Assembly (NCBI RefSeq): GCF_944324745.1 | Contig: NZ_CALUXO010000046.1 | Coordinates: 1-64,000, forward strand | Origin: an uncultured Thomasclavelia sp. | GTDB lineage: Bacteria; Bacillota_I; Bacilli_A; Erysipelotrichales; Coprobacillaceae | Reading direction: 5' to 3' | Length of the DNA: 64,000 nucleotides | In this document: piece by piece, positions 8,725-18,813 of the stretch | Layout of the letters: every line of letters starts with the position of its first letter | Numbering within the stretch: the stretch's first letter is position 1 | Program-made: the position numbers and the translations under genes | Notes under the pieces: generated by a model | Seen by the model: the letters and a program-made list of their open reading frames with translations, nothing else | Told to the model about the DNA's origin: nothing | Databases searched by the model: none

Positions 8725-9138
8725 TAATTTGGTGTTTTGTTTTTCATTTTCACCATAGATTAGACAAGTTGTATAAATTTTGGGTGTCAGCTGTTCTTTA
8801 TCTAGGTTGCCGTCTTGGTGAATTAGTTTATCTAAAGTAAAATAATAGCAGTATTTTCCATAAATATTGATCAATGGATGATTTAAATCATCTATTTTTT
8901 TGGCAATGATAAATAAATAGACATTATTATGATATCGTTTGGCTAAGACATTAAACTTTTGGATACTATCATTTGGCAGTTCTTTTAAAATATATTGGAC
9001 ATTTTCAAGATTGATTTCTTCTAATTCCTCTATTTTTAAGCCACTTTCTCCTTTAAAAAAAGAACTATTGATAATTTTTAAGATCATTTCCGGGGTACAA
9101 AACGTTTCAATAAATTGTTCATTAGTTATTTTGTCCAT
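8719..9138 (-). CDS. Hypothetical soluble protein
   Basis: I do not recognise this 139-residue protein. It is soluble and rich in charged residues, with no signal peptide or membrane segment. The middle (KFNVLAKRYHNNVYLFIIAKKIDDLNHPLINIYGKY) looks like alternating strands and helices. A good ribosome site (GAGGAGG) precedes the ATG. It stands alone, with a terminator at its 3' end shared with nadC, and has no informative neighbour. Confidence 0.6.
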   Translation of the reverse strand: MDKITNEQFIETFCTPEMILKIINSSFFKGESGLKIEELEEINLENVQYILKELPNDSIQKFNVLAKRYHNNVYLFIIAKKIDDLNHPLINIYGKYCYYFTLDKLIHQDGNLDKEQLTPKIYTTCLIYGENEKQNTKLN

Positions 9139-9196
9139 CTTTTTTCCTCCTCTAATATTTATATATTCCCCTAAAATAGATTTTTCTTTTTTTAAA

Positions 9197-9223
9197 TAAA
9201 AAAGATTACAGTTACCTGTAATC
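9197..9223 (-). terminator. Terminator of queH
   Basis: GATTACAG / CTGTAATC stem, followed on the minus strand by a T-rich run. Confidence 0.8.
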
Positions 9224-9227
9224 AGAT

Positions 9228-9878
9228 TTATTTATTTGCTTCGTTATTTTGACGTTCCTGATTTCTCTTTTGCATATCTTGATATGAATAAACACAACCA
9301 CAATAACTTTGGCGATATAGATTATAACTTCTAGCTAGTTGAACAGACTTAAGATAACCATTATTTTTCTTAAAATCACTGTATAAAAATTTAGTAGTAT
9401 CCTGAGGAAAACTAGCGCCAATTTCATTGATCCATTGGCTATTTTTATGAGGAGAAACACTCAATACAGTGGTCCAATAATCAAAGTGATTATCTTTGGC
9501 AAAGTTATAGGCATCATTCATTCGTTTTTGATAACAAAGATAACAACGTTTCCCTCCTTCTGGTTCGTCTTGATAACGGCTGATATCTTCCAAATATAAT
9601 TTTGGCTGATATGGGTTTTCAATAACTTGAATATTTTGGTTGTAGTCCTGGTTAAAGCGATTGATAAAATCTAATAATTCCTGATAACGACGATGATATT
9701 CTTCACTAGGATAAATATTAGAATTAGAGTAATAAATTGTAATATTAAAAAGTGTACAGATTTCTTTTAATACATTACAGCTACAAGGGCCACAACAAAC
9801 ATGTAATAATAAAGTTGGATAAGAATCTTTAATTTTTTGTAATTCTTCTTGAAATTTTTTATCATAATTAATTTTCAT
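9228..9878 (-). CDS. queH: Epoxyqueuosine reductase QueH
   Basis: Reduces epoxyqueuosine to queuosine in the tRNA wobble position. It is the non-homologous substitute for QueG. The 216-residue protein shows the DUF208/QueH cysteine pattern: HVCCGPCSCNV near residue 27, RCYLCYQKRM near 115 and YCGCVYS near the end, which bind an Fe-S cluster and a second metal. It lies directly downstream of queA and tgt on the same strand, though each unit has its own terminator. Together these supply the last three steps of the pathway; no preQ1 synthesis genes are in the window. Confidence 0.92.
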   Translation of the reverse strand: MKINYDKKFQEELQKIKDSYPTLLLHVCCGPCSCNVLKEICTLFNITIYYSNSNIYPSEEYHRRYQELLDFINRFNQDYNQNIQVIENPYQPKLYLEDISRYQDEPEGGKRCYLCYQKRMNDAYNFAKDNHFDYWTTVLSVSPHKNSQWINEIGASFPQDTTKFLYSDFKKNNGYLKSVQLARSYNLYRQSYCGCVYSYQDMQKRNQERQNNEANK

Positions 9879-9900
9879 AGCCTTATTATAACATAGATAT

Positions 9901-9928
9901 AAAAAAAGACTATTTTAAAAATAGTCTT
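9901..9928 (-). terminator. Terminator of queA
   Basis: AAGACTATTTT / AAAATAGTCTT stem with a minus-strand T7 run directly after the queA stop. Confidence 0.85.
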
Positions 9929-10952
9929 AGATAATCAACATACTATCACCAAAGCTAAAGAAACGATATTTTTGTTCAATCGCTTCATGATAAGCTTTAA
10001 AGATAAAATCTTTTGTGGCAAAAGCACTAATTAACATCAATAAAGTTGACTTAGGTAAATGGAAATTAGTAATTAAACAATCAATTGCTTCATATTGATA
10101 GCCAGGATAAATAAAAATATCAGTATTTTCATGAGTTGCTGTAAACTTACCATATTTTTTAATGTTAGCTTCCAAAGTTCTTGTTGATGTTGTTCCAACA
10201 GCAATGATTCTTTGACCATTAGCTTTAGCTTCATTTAGTTTATCAGCAACATCTGGTTCTATCATATAATATTCACTATGCATATGATGATCTAAAATAT
10301 CATCGACTTTTACTGGTCTAAAAGTACCCAGACCAACATGTAAAGTAACATCAAGAATCTCAACACCTTTAGCCTTAATTTTTTCGATTATTTCATCAGT
10401 AAAATGCAAGCCAGCAGTTGGAGCTGCAGCACTTCCTTCAATTTTAGCATAGACAGTTTGATAGCGGTTTTGATCATTTAATGTTTCTTTGATATATGGT
10501 GGCAAAGGCATAGTCCCTAATTTATCAAGAATTTCGTAAAAAATTCCATCATAAATCATTTTGAAAACACGAATACCTTCATCTTTAACTTCCAAACATT
10601 TAGCTTTCAATAACCCTTCACCGAAAGTAATTTCAGTATCTACTTTGACAATTCTAGCATTACCAACTAAACATTCCCAAGTATCATTTCCTAAATCTTT
10701 TAATAATAAAACTTCCACATGTCCATTAGTGGCTTCTTTGATTCCAAATAAACGAGCAGGGATAACTTTGGTATTATTTCTAACTAAAACATCACCAGGT
10801 TTTAAATAATCAACAATATCATAAAAATGGCGATGCTCAATCGTTTGTTTTTCACGATTTAAAACCATTAGTCTCGAAGTATCTCGTTTATCAACTGGAT
10901 GTTGTGCAATTAGTTCTTCTGGTAAATCAAAATCAAATTCACTTAACTTCAT
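9927..10952 (-). CDS. queA: tRNA preQ1 ribosyltransferase-isomerase QueA
   Basis: Moves the ribosyl group of SAM onto preQ1 in tRNA to make epoxyqueuosine. At 341 residues it has the family's usual length. It begins [19 protein letters not shown], with [10 protein letters not shown] early, then [20 protein letters not shown] and [18 protein letters not shown], all hallmark QueA stretches. The start codon abuts the tgt stop with no gap, so the two genes are one operon (tgt first). Confidence 0.96.
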   Translation of the reverse strand: MKLSEFDFDLPEELIAQHPVDKRDTSRLMVLNREKQTIEHRHFYDIVDYLKPGDVLVRNNTKVIPARLFGIKEATNGHVEVLLLKDLGNDTWECLVGNARIVKVDTEITFGEGLLKAKCLEVKDEGIRVFKMIYDGIFYEILDKLGTMPLPPYIKETLNDQNRYQTVYAKIEGSAAAPTAGLHFTDEIIEKIKAKGVEILDVTLHVGLGTFRPVKVDDILDHHMHSEYYMIEPDVADKLNEAKANGQRIIAVGTTSTRTLEANIKKYGKFTATHENTDIFIYPGYQYEAIDCLITNFHLPKSTLLMLISAFATKDFIFKAYHEAIEQKYRFFSFGDSMLII

Positions 10953-12116
<1,164 letters not shown>

Positions 12117-12150
12117 TTATTATAACCTAAACTAGTTTCAAAAACAATTT

Positions 12151-12174
12151 TAAAAGCGCTATTTTCATAACGCT
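12151..12174 (-). terminator. Terminator of the HAD gene
   Basis: On the minus strand AGCGTTAT-GAAA-ATAGCGCT (one G-T wobble, GNRA loop) is followed by a T-rich run. Confidence 0.65.
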
Positions 12175-12961
12175 AGATTAACTCTAATTGCTTCATTGCA
12201 TATTCAATACCATCATCATCAATGCTTTTAGTAACCAAATAAGCTAAATCAAATAATTCGGGATTACCATTTCCCATGACAATCGCATATTTGACGTATT
12301 CCAGCATAGTTCGATCATTGAAACTGTCACCAAAGACATATGCATCTTCTAAATCTAAATTGAAGTAGTCAAGAAGAAACTGAATACCTGTAGCTTTAGA
12401 AAAGCCTGCAGGAACAATTTCTCCAAAATCGTCACCTCTAACAATATAATCAAAATCATGGCTGATTTCTTGTTTAAATGCTGATAAATTGGCACTGTCA
12501 TCAAACCAGATCGTAAATTTATCAAATTCAATATCAGGTTCATCAAAATCTAAAACATTGCAACCATCAGCTTGGTAGTGTTCTTTTATTTCCTGTAATA
12601 CTGGATGTTTGATTTCGTGATCAAAATATACTGCTTTAGAACCTTCTAAAATACCATCAATTTTATTTTTTCTAAGACTGGCAACTATTTCTAAACAACG
12701 TTTTTTATCCAACGTTTTAGAAAATAAAACTTGATCATGAAAATCTATATAGGTACCACAACCACAGATATAACCATCAGGATTTAAATCTTTAATTTTT
12801 TGATCGATTGTCGCTAAAGGACGGCCGGTATTAATAAAGATTAAATGATTGTTTTGCTTAGCTTTTTTGATTGCTTCAATTGTACTGTTACAGACAGTAT
12901 GAGTTGTTTCTGATAATAAAGTACCATCAATATCAAAGAAAAGTATTTTATTAGTTTTCAT
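12173..12961 (-). CDS. Cof-type HAD phosphatase
   Basis: Phosphatase of the HAD superfamily, Cof/IIB subclass, 262 residues and cytosolic. Motif I is FFDIDGTLLS (residues 8-17, nucleophile Asp), motif II is in INTGRP, and motifs III/IV are in KATG and FGDSFNDRTML. The cap domain lies between. Such enzymes dephosphorylate sugar phosphates, nucleotides or flavin precursors, and substrate cannot be predicted. It is a single gene with its own terminator, one of six Cof-type genes in this window. Confidence 0.88.
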   Translation of the reverse strand: MKTNKILFFDIDGTLLSETTHTVCNSTIEAIKKAKQNNHLIFINTGRPLATIDQKIKDLNPDGYICGCGTYIDFHDQVLFSKTLDKKRCLEIVASLRKNKIDGILEGSKAVYFDHEIKHPVLQEIKEHYQADGCNVLDFDEPDIEFDKFTIWFDDSANLSAFKQEISHDFDYIVRGDDFGEIVPAGFSKATGIQFLLDYFNLDLEDAYVFGDSFNDRTMLEYVKYAIVMGNGNPELFDLAYLVTKSIDDDGIEYAMKQLELI

Positions 12962-13009
12962 CTATATCCACCCCGCTACGATTATACATGATTTATGATA
13001 TGACAACAA

Positions 13010-13708
13010 TTATTTTATGAGATGATATCTTTGAAAAGTGGCCAAAGCTTCTTTATAGCGACGTTTACTGATAGGAAGTATGGTGCCATTGTTTAAAATC
13101 GCCTGATGATCAGCAATTTTAGTAACATATTTCCAATTGACTAAATAAGACTGGCTAATCATAAAAAAATGTTTTGAATTAATCATGGATATTAATTCCT
13201 TAAGCTGATAACGGGTTTTAATGATATTTTTGGTAGTATGTAGAAAACAAAGATGTTTCTGATTTTGACAATATATTATATCACTTAGATTAATTGAATG
13301 ATATTCATTTTTAGTCTTGATTAGGATTTGCGGGTTTATTTTCTCTAATTTTTTTATCAAATCATTAATTGTTTGTTTTAAATGGGTATTTAAGTTATTT
13401 TTAGTTAAAAAATCAAATGGATGAACAATAAAAGTCAGAAATACTAATTCAGAATAATCAGAAATAAAGATAATTTGGCTATCATAATGACTGTTTAAAT
13501 ATTGTTTTGCTAGTTCAATGCCATTAATATCACCCATTTTTACATCTAAAAATAATGCATGATAGTTTTCTTTGAAATTAAATTGATCAGGATCAAGATA
13601 TTCAGTAATTGAAAGTTCGAGGTGGTATTGTTGATAAATTGTTTCAATGATGTCTTTAATTTGTTTGATAACTGTTTCATCTTGATTAATTATGGCATAA
13701 CGGTGCAT
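13010..13708 (-). CDS. Orphan LytTR response regulator (AgrA-like)
   Basis: 232 residues. The receiver domain (1-120) has the phosphorylation Asp in HALFLDVKMGD and a degenerate K-containing loop (FDFLTKNN). The LytTR DNA-binding domain follows (about 135-230), with LSDIIYCQNQKHLCFLHT and FFMISQSYLVNWKYV. LytTR regulators bind paired 9-mers and usually act with HPK10 kinases. No kinase gene adjoins it, so it may work with the kinase at the left edge or another one elsewhere (inference). TATAAT lies upstream on the minus strand, with GGAGAA before the ATG. Confidence 0.88.
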   Translation of the reverse strand: MHRYAIINQDETVIKQIKDIIETIYQQYHLELSITEYLDPDQFNFKENYHALFLDVKMGDINGIELAKQYLNSHYDSQIIFISDYSELVFLTFIVHPFDFLTKNNLNTHLKQTINDLIKKLEKINPQILIKTKNEYHSINLSDIIYCQNQKHLCFLHTTKNIIKTRYQLKELISMINSKHFFMISQSYLVNWKYVTKIADHQAILNNGTILPISKRRYKEALATFQRYHLIK

Positions 13709-13773
13709 TTTAATTCTCCTTTATTGTTTTTGATATTATAACAAGAAATGTAATAGTTTTAACTAAATATTCT

Positions 13774-13796
13774 AAAAAAGACCCGTATGGGTCTTT
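13774..13796 (-). terminator. Terminator downstream of the broken RpiR gene
   Basis: AAAGACCC / GGGTCTTT stem with a GTAT loop, giving T6 on the minus strand. Confidence 0.85.
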
Positions 13797-13800
13797 GAAG

Positions 13801-14588
13801 TCAACTGTTATTAGTGACAACGTATTTATGATAATAGCAATTAATCAACGAATCAATGAAAAAAAGTAGTTTATATTTTCCAAGCGATTCTTCGTCATGA
13901 TTTCCTAATACAATTATATCACTAAATTGTTGTGAAAATTTGATTTGACTATTTTGCGTTATTAAGACATTTTTTGCTAATGAAATGATTGCTGGAATTG
14001 TAATCGCCTTTTCCATTAATAGAGTACCTTCTAGAGAAATAAAAATACATTAATCATCTTTGTGAACTTGTTTGACAATCTCAATTTGATGTTCTTTTCT
14101 TGGATAAAATTCTACATATTTTCCAGAAGTCAATAAAGCTCTTTGTAAAATGTTAGCTAAATCACCAGGTATATGGGTTGCAAAAATAAAGACACGATTA
14201 GCGTTAAAAATCATGTCACAAAGTTTACTAATCGATGTGTCTATTTTTTTGAGTTTATGTTTTTAAAACAATTACTTATTTGATTTAAAAATATGTCAAA
14301 GTTAATTTTTTGAAAAGCATTGTTATCAAGAATAGTTTCATTAAGTTCTTCTTGAATTCCAATAATATCGTTTTTAAAGTCATTGAAATTTGTATAGCCT
14401 AATTTATGTGAAAATCTGCTCATACTAGATGGAGATGTAAAACATAAATTTGATAAATCTTGCAAAGAAGTTTTCTTTTTAATGATACTTGTATTTTTTA
14501 AAAGACATCGTGCAATGCTAATATCAGTATTATTATTGTCAGGTGAAGTATTGACGATGTTTTGAAGTTTATAGATTAATCCCGCCAT
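13801..14588 (-). pseudogene. RpiR-family regulator, broken by a frameshift and a stop
   Basis: Read across its breaks this is one RpiR-type repressor of about 262 codons, the family's usual size. The N-terminal helix-turn-helix is intact (115 codons, SLQDLSNLCFTSPSSMSRFSHKLGY). It ends at TAG 14241-14243, right after a run of seven A (14244-14250 on +). A -1 shift there opens the SIS sugar-binding domain (FNANRVFIFATHIPGDLANIL). A second stop, TAA at 14050-14052, lies in that frame, after which the SIS domain continues in the same frame to 13801. RpiR proteins sense amino-sugar phosphates, and the divergent neighbour is a GH20 hexosaminidase, which it presumably once controlled. Confidence 0.8.
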
Positions 14589-14913
14589 AATTATTTAATA
14601 GATTTACCTCTCTAAATTATTCTTCTTTGTTTTTATTATATTACTTATGGCATTATATTTCAAAAAATGTCAAACAAAAACGTAAAATAAATTACTTTTT
14701 TTAATATGATTTTTTCAAAATTACCATAATTTAAAAGTGTTTTCATTATTTGAAAATTATATCAAAAGTGAAAAATCAAACCTAATTTGTATGTTGCAGC
14801 GATAATATGCAAATTTTAAAATAAAGTTAGAAAAGGGAAAGAAAGGAGGATAAATAGAAGATAAATGAAAAAAACTACAGCTTATAATAAAAATATAGGA
14901 AAAGGAAAATGTT
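14589..14913 (+). promoter_or_regulatory. Divergent control region before the GH20 gene
   Basis: This 325-base AT-rich gap contains the inverted repeat TTTTCA-TTATT-TGAAAA (14740-14756), and TTTTTTCAAAATT just upstream at 14711. Either could be a repressor site. A 28-codon frame starting at an ATG near 14864 overlaps the GH20 start out of frame; its ribosome site is too distant for a confident call. I saw no clear sigma-A promoter. Confidence 0.35.
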
Positions 14914-17703
14914 ATGAAAAAAAGAAAATTAATAGCTGCCTTAATTGCTAGTATGATGACAATTGGAATGTTTAATCAAAATGTTAATGCAACTGGTAAT
15001 GAGTACATGGCAAATCCATCTTTTGAAAACGAAATTGATAAAAATACTATTCAGTTATATAAAGCTGAAAGAACAAATGAAAGAGCTTATGATGGAAATT
15101 ATTCTATCAAAGTTGGTAATTATAAACCAGAAAATGAACATGAAGTACCTATCTGGTCATATAATTATGGTAAGGGAAGCGTAAATGTTATAATCAATAA
15201 TGTTAAACCTAATACAACTTATAAAATAACTAGCCATTATTTTAATGAAACCGGTGTTAAAATGTCAACAGGAGTACTTGATGTAGATGGTGATTATTCT
15301 CAAGATTATCCATGGAAATTAGCTTCTGATATCAAAACTAATTCGCAAAAGAGTACAGAATGGCAAACTAATGTGCATACAATAACTACAGGACCAAGAA
15401 CTAATCAAATATATGCATTTGCTTATACTGAATGGACAGGGAACGAAAGTGGTGCAGGTGTTTTCTATTTTGATGATGTTCAGATTGAAGAGGTGGGAAC
15501 TGTTGAAAAGGAGGTACAAACTATTGATTATGATACAAAAATGAGTGCTTTTCCTAATACTATCCCACCAGTTCAAAATTTTGAACAGACAACTGGAATT
15601 TTTAAATTAACTAAGAAAAATCAGCTGTTTTCAACAGATGAATTTTCTAAAAATAAAACAGAGTATTTGGCTGAGTCGATGAAGGCTAAAGGAATTATTG
15701 AAGATTACCGTATCAATGTAATTAATAGTCTTGATGAGGCTAAAGGAATTACATTATTTAAACAGCCAGTTACTTTTGAATTAAATGAATTGGTTAATGA
15801 TCGTGAATGTGAAAAAGATGCGTATCAAATTGATATTAATGAAAACTCAGTTAATCTATATTCCGATTATATTGAAGGAATTCAAAATGGTTCTATGACG
15901 CTTTTACAAGCATTTGTGCAAAGAGATAGTCTTAATTGTGGAGTCGTTAGTGACTATACGGATCAAAATATTCGTGGATTACAAGTAGATTCAGGAAGAC
16001 GTTATTATTCTATTGACTGGTTGAAAAAGCAAGTCGAGCAAATGGCTTATTACAAACAAAATGTATTACAGTTAAGATTAAAAGATAATGAAGGAATTCG
16101 TTTTGATTCAAAAGTAGCACCAGAATTAGTTGATCGAAAAGGTGGCTTTTGGACAGCTGACGAGATTAGCGAATTAGTAAATTATGCTGCTAAATTTAAT
16201 ATTGAAGTAATACCAGAAGTAGATTTTCCAGGACATTCAGGTCAAGAAGCTGATTATCATCAAGAATGGAAAATAACTGATAATTGTTCTAATTTAGATT
16301 TTTCAAAACCAGAAGTAAGAGAGTATATTTATTCAATTTATCAGGAAGCTGCTGATTTATTTAATGCCAAAACAATTCACATTGGTGGTGATGAGTACTT
16401 CCAAACATCAGGATGGAATAGTGAAGGGGATCAAAAATTAGCTTCTTGGGCCCAAGAAGTTACTCAAAATTCAGCGGCCGATGAAAATGATGCTCTTAAA
16501 TTATTTTTTAATGAAGCTGCTAAGCCATTTTTAGATAATGGTATTAAAGTATTGGTATGGAATGATAATTTATTTTCATTTGATAGTGTTGTTGATTTAG
16601 ATGAAAGAATTGTAATTGATTTTTGGGGTGGTGGCATTTATGGTTCTATTAAAGCTTCTCAAGCAGTAGAAGCAGGTTATAATGTAATGTCTAGTTCATC
16701 ATCAAATTATCACGACTTATGGCCACAACAAGATCAAAATAAGTTAGATCGTCCAGCACCAAAAAATCTTTATGAAAATTTTACTAGATATACTTATTCA
16801 TGTAGTGCTTTTGGATATCCGTTCTATCATGTGGATGAAGTACTAACAAAAAATCTCGATTTAGTACAAGGACAAGTCTTCCCAATTTGGGATGATGCAC
16901 ATGGATATGTTCCAGAATATATTTTATCACGTACTTTATTTCCACGTTATGCTGGCTTTGCTTATAAAACTTGGGGAAGTGAGTATGCTGCTGATTTTAG
17001 TTATGAAGAATTTGAACGCTTAGCTTATGCAGTTGAGTCACCAAAATCAGCATTGTTAGGCAATCAAGTTGCTAAAAACTATACTTTATCTGATTATCAA
17101 TCAATTGTAAATTCGTTAAAAATAGCGCTAGCAAATATCCAAACAGATAATTTAGAAGTACAAGCAAATATCGATGAATTAAATGAAATTTTAAATAAAG
17201 AAAATAATAAAATACTATATTCAGTTAACGAAATTGAAGAATTGATTCACAAATATGAAAATATTGAATATACTAGTGATAAAGGAAAAGTTATAGTAAA
17301 ATATGTTGATGAAGATAATAATGATTTATGTAATGCAATTATTATCGAAGATGAAGTTGGAACAACTTATACTAGCGAAGCTAAACAGTTTGAGGGGTAC
17401 AGTTTAATTATATCTCCTGAAAATGCAACTGGAATCATTGAAAAAGAGGAACAACAAGTAGTTTATACTTATCATAAAGATCAAACTACTGAAAATCCAG
17501 GACCATCAGGCGATGAAAATGTTCCAGATCAGACAGTAGATACAGATGATAAGGGAAGTGTCGAGATGGATAATTCAAAGACTGATTCTCAAAAAGCTGT
17601 TTCAACTGGAGACCAGATATCATTAGTAGTTCCTTCAGCTATTGCGATGATTTCAATAATTGGTATAGCTTTAGCAATTCGATTAAAGAAAAGAAAAATT
17701 TAA
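14914..17703 (+). CDS. Cell-surface beta-N-acetylhexosaminidase (GH20)
   Basis: Releases terminal GlcNAc or GalNAc from glycans outside the cell, for instance mucin or milk sugars. 929 residues: a signal peptide (1-27); a beta-sandwich carbohydrate-binding-like region (about 30-195); a GH20b domain; the GH20 barrel with the catalytic pair Asp493-Glu494 in HIGGDEYF; a helical segment (about 725-785); a MucBP-like repeat (IVKYVDEDNNDL, about 790-860); and a Ser/Asp-rich linker. The C-terminus has VSTGD, a hydrophobic helix and KKRK. This looks like a sortase signal with STGD instead of LPXTG. The upstream RpiR gene is broken, so control may be lost. A terminator follows. Confidence 0.92.
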   Translation: MKKRKLIAALIASMMTIGMFNQNVNATGNEYMANPSFENEIDKNTIQLYKAERTNERAYDGNYSIKVGNYKPENEHEVPIWSYNYGKGSVNVIINNVKPNTTYKITSHYFNETGVKMSTGVLDVDGDYSQDYPWKLASDIKTNSQKSTEWQTNVHTITTGPRTNQIYAFAYTEWTGNESGAGVFYFDDVQIEEVGTVEKEVQTIDYDTKMSAFPNTIPPVQNFEQTTGIFKLTKKNQLFSTDEFSKNKTEYLAESMKAKGIIEDYRINVINSLDEAKGITLFKQPVTFELNELVNDRECEKDAYQIDINENSVNLYSDYIEGIQNGSMTLLQAFVQRDSLNCGVVSDYTDQNIRGLQVDSGRRYYSIDWLKKQVEQMAYYKQNVLQLRLKDNEGIRFDSKVAPELVDRKGGFWTADEISELVNYAAKFNIEVIPEVDFPGHSGQEADYHQEWKITDNCSNLDFSKPEVREYIYSIYQEAADLFNAKTIHIGGDEYFQTSGWNSEGDQKLASWAQEVTQNSAADENDALKLFFNEAAKPFLDNGIKVLVWNDNLFSFDSVVDLDERIVIDFWGGGIYGSIKASQAVEAGYNVMSSSSSNYHDLWPQQDQNKLDRPAPKNLYENFTRYTYSCSAFGYPFYHVDEVLTKNLDLVQGQVFPIWDDAHGYVPEYILSRTLFPRYAGFAYKTWGSEYAADFSYEEFERLAYAVESPKSALLGNQVAKNYTLSDYQSIVNSLKIALANIQTDNLEVQANIDELNEILNKENNKILYSVNEIEELIHKYENIEYTSDKGKVIVKYVDEDNNDLCNAIIIEDEVGTTYTSEAKQFEGYSLIISPENATGIIEKEEQQVVYTYHKDQTTENPGPSGDENVPDQTVDTDDKGSVEMDNSKTDSQKAVSTGDQISLVVPSAIAMISIIGIALAIRLKKRKI

Positions 17704-17712
17704 ATTAGGAAT

Positions 17713-17743
17713 AAACTGAGGTATTAAGATATCTCAGTTTTTA
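17713..17743 (+). terminator. Terminator of the GH20 gene
   Basis: AAACTGAG / CTCAGTTT stem followed by Ts. Confidence 0.8.
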
Positions 17744-17902
17744 CTATGTCTATAAATTATACTGTAATGCTTTATAACTATTGTACTTTTAGATAATTGT
17801 TAGTTAAAATATTTTTAGGCTAGGAATAAAAGAATAATTTTTGAGATATTATGTTTTTTTCTTTATGATAAGTTATTAATGAAATAAAAACGTTAAAAAT
17901 CA

Positions 17903-17931
17903 TTGTTTCTTTTATTCAACAAAGTTATAAT
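17903..17931 (+). promoter_or_regulatory. Promoter of nfnAB
   Basis: TTGTTT (17903-17908), 17 bp, TATAAT (17926-17931). Confidence 0.65.
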
Positions 17932-17964
17932 AAAAAAAGTGAAGAGAAAGTAGGGGAATAATGC

Positions 17965-18813
17965 ATGTATAAGATTGTACGTAAAGAAGTATTAAACGAT
18001 GTAGTCGAATTAATGGAAATTCATGCTCCTTATGTCGCTAAAAAATGCGAACCAGGTCAATTCATTATTCTTCGTGTTGGTGAAGATGGTGAAAGAATTC
18101 CATTAACGATTGCTGATTATGATCGTGAAAAAGAAACTATTACTATCATTTATCAAATTGTAGGCTATTCAACAAAACAATTGGCAAAATTAAATGAAGG
18201 TGATGAATTAACTGATTTCGTTGGTCCATTAGGAGTACCAACTGAATTCCATGATGTTAAAAAAGTTATCGGTGTCGCTGGTGGTGTTGGAAGTGCGCCA
18301 CTATATCCACAACTTAGAGAATTAGCTAATCGTGGAGTTGAAGTTGATGTCATTATCGGTGGTCGTGAAGCTCAATATGTTTTATGGGCTGATAAATTCA
18401 AAGAATTTTGTAAAAATGTTTATATTGCTACTGACGACGGATCAATGGGTACTAAAGGTTTTGTTACTACGGTCTTAACTGATTTATTAGATAAAGGTGA
18501 AACTTTTGACGAAGTTATCGCAATTGGACCAGTTCCAATGATGAAAGCAGTTGTTGGTGTAACTAAACCATTAAATATCAAAACTTCAGTATCTTTAAAT
18601 CCAATTATGATCGATGGTACTGGAATGTGCGGTTGCTGTCGAGTAACTGTTGATGGAAAAGTTAAATTTGCTTGTGTTGATGGTCCTGATTTTGATGGAT
18701 TACAAGTAGATTTTGATGAATTAATGATGCGTCAAAGAATTTTTAAAGAAGAAGAACATGTGATGGATGAAAAAGCTAATCGGATGTGTAATTTAATGGG
18801 AGGTGTCAAATAA
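17965..18813 (+). CDS. nfnA: NADH-dependent ferredoxin:NADP+ oxidoreductase, subunit A
   Basis: FAD/NAD-binding subunit of the Nfn transhydrogenase, annotated in older records as sulfide dehydrogenase subunit or ferredoxin-NADP reductase. 282 residues. The FAD site is in ERIPLTIADYD, the NAD site in GVAGGVGSAPLYPQ, and a C-terminal [2Fe-2S] region in GTGMCGCCRVTV...FACVDGPDFDG. It overlaps the next gene by one base (TAATG), so both subunits are translated together. Nfn couples NADH and reduced ferredoxin to NADP+ reduction in anaerobes. Confidence 0.92.
   Translation: MYKIVRKEVLNDVVELMEIHAPYVAKKCEPGQFIILRVGEDGERIPLTIADYDREKETITIIYQIVGYSTKQLAKLNEGDELTDFVGPLGVPTEFHDVKKVIGVAGGVGSAPLYPQLRELANRGVEVDVIIGGREAQYVLWADKFKEFCKNVYIATDDGSMGTKGFVTTVLTDLLDKGETFDEVIAIGPVPMMKAVVGVTKPLNIKTSVSLNPIMIDGTGMCGCCRVTVDGKVKFACVDGPDFDGLQVDFDELMMRQRIFKEEEHVMDEKANRMCNLMGGVK

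Noticed and set aside
14236-14256. Programmed -1 frameshift at A AAA AAA before the RpiR stop
   Set aside because: The heptamer is slippery, but a second in-frame stop further on would still end the protein, so gene decay explains more.
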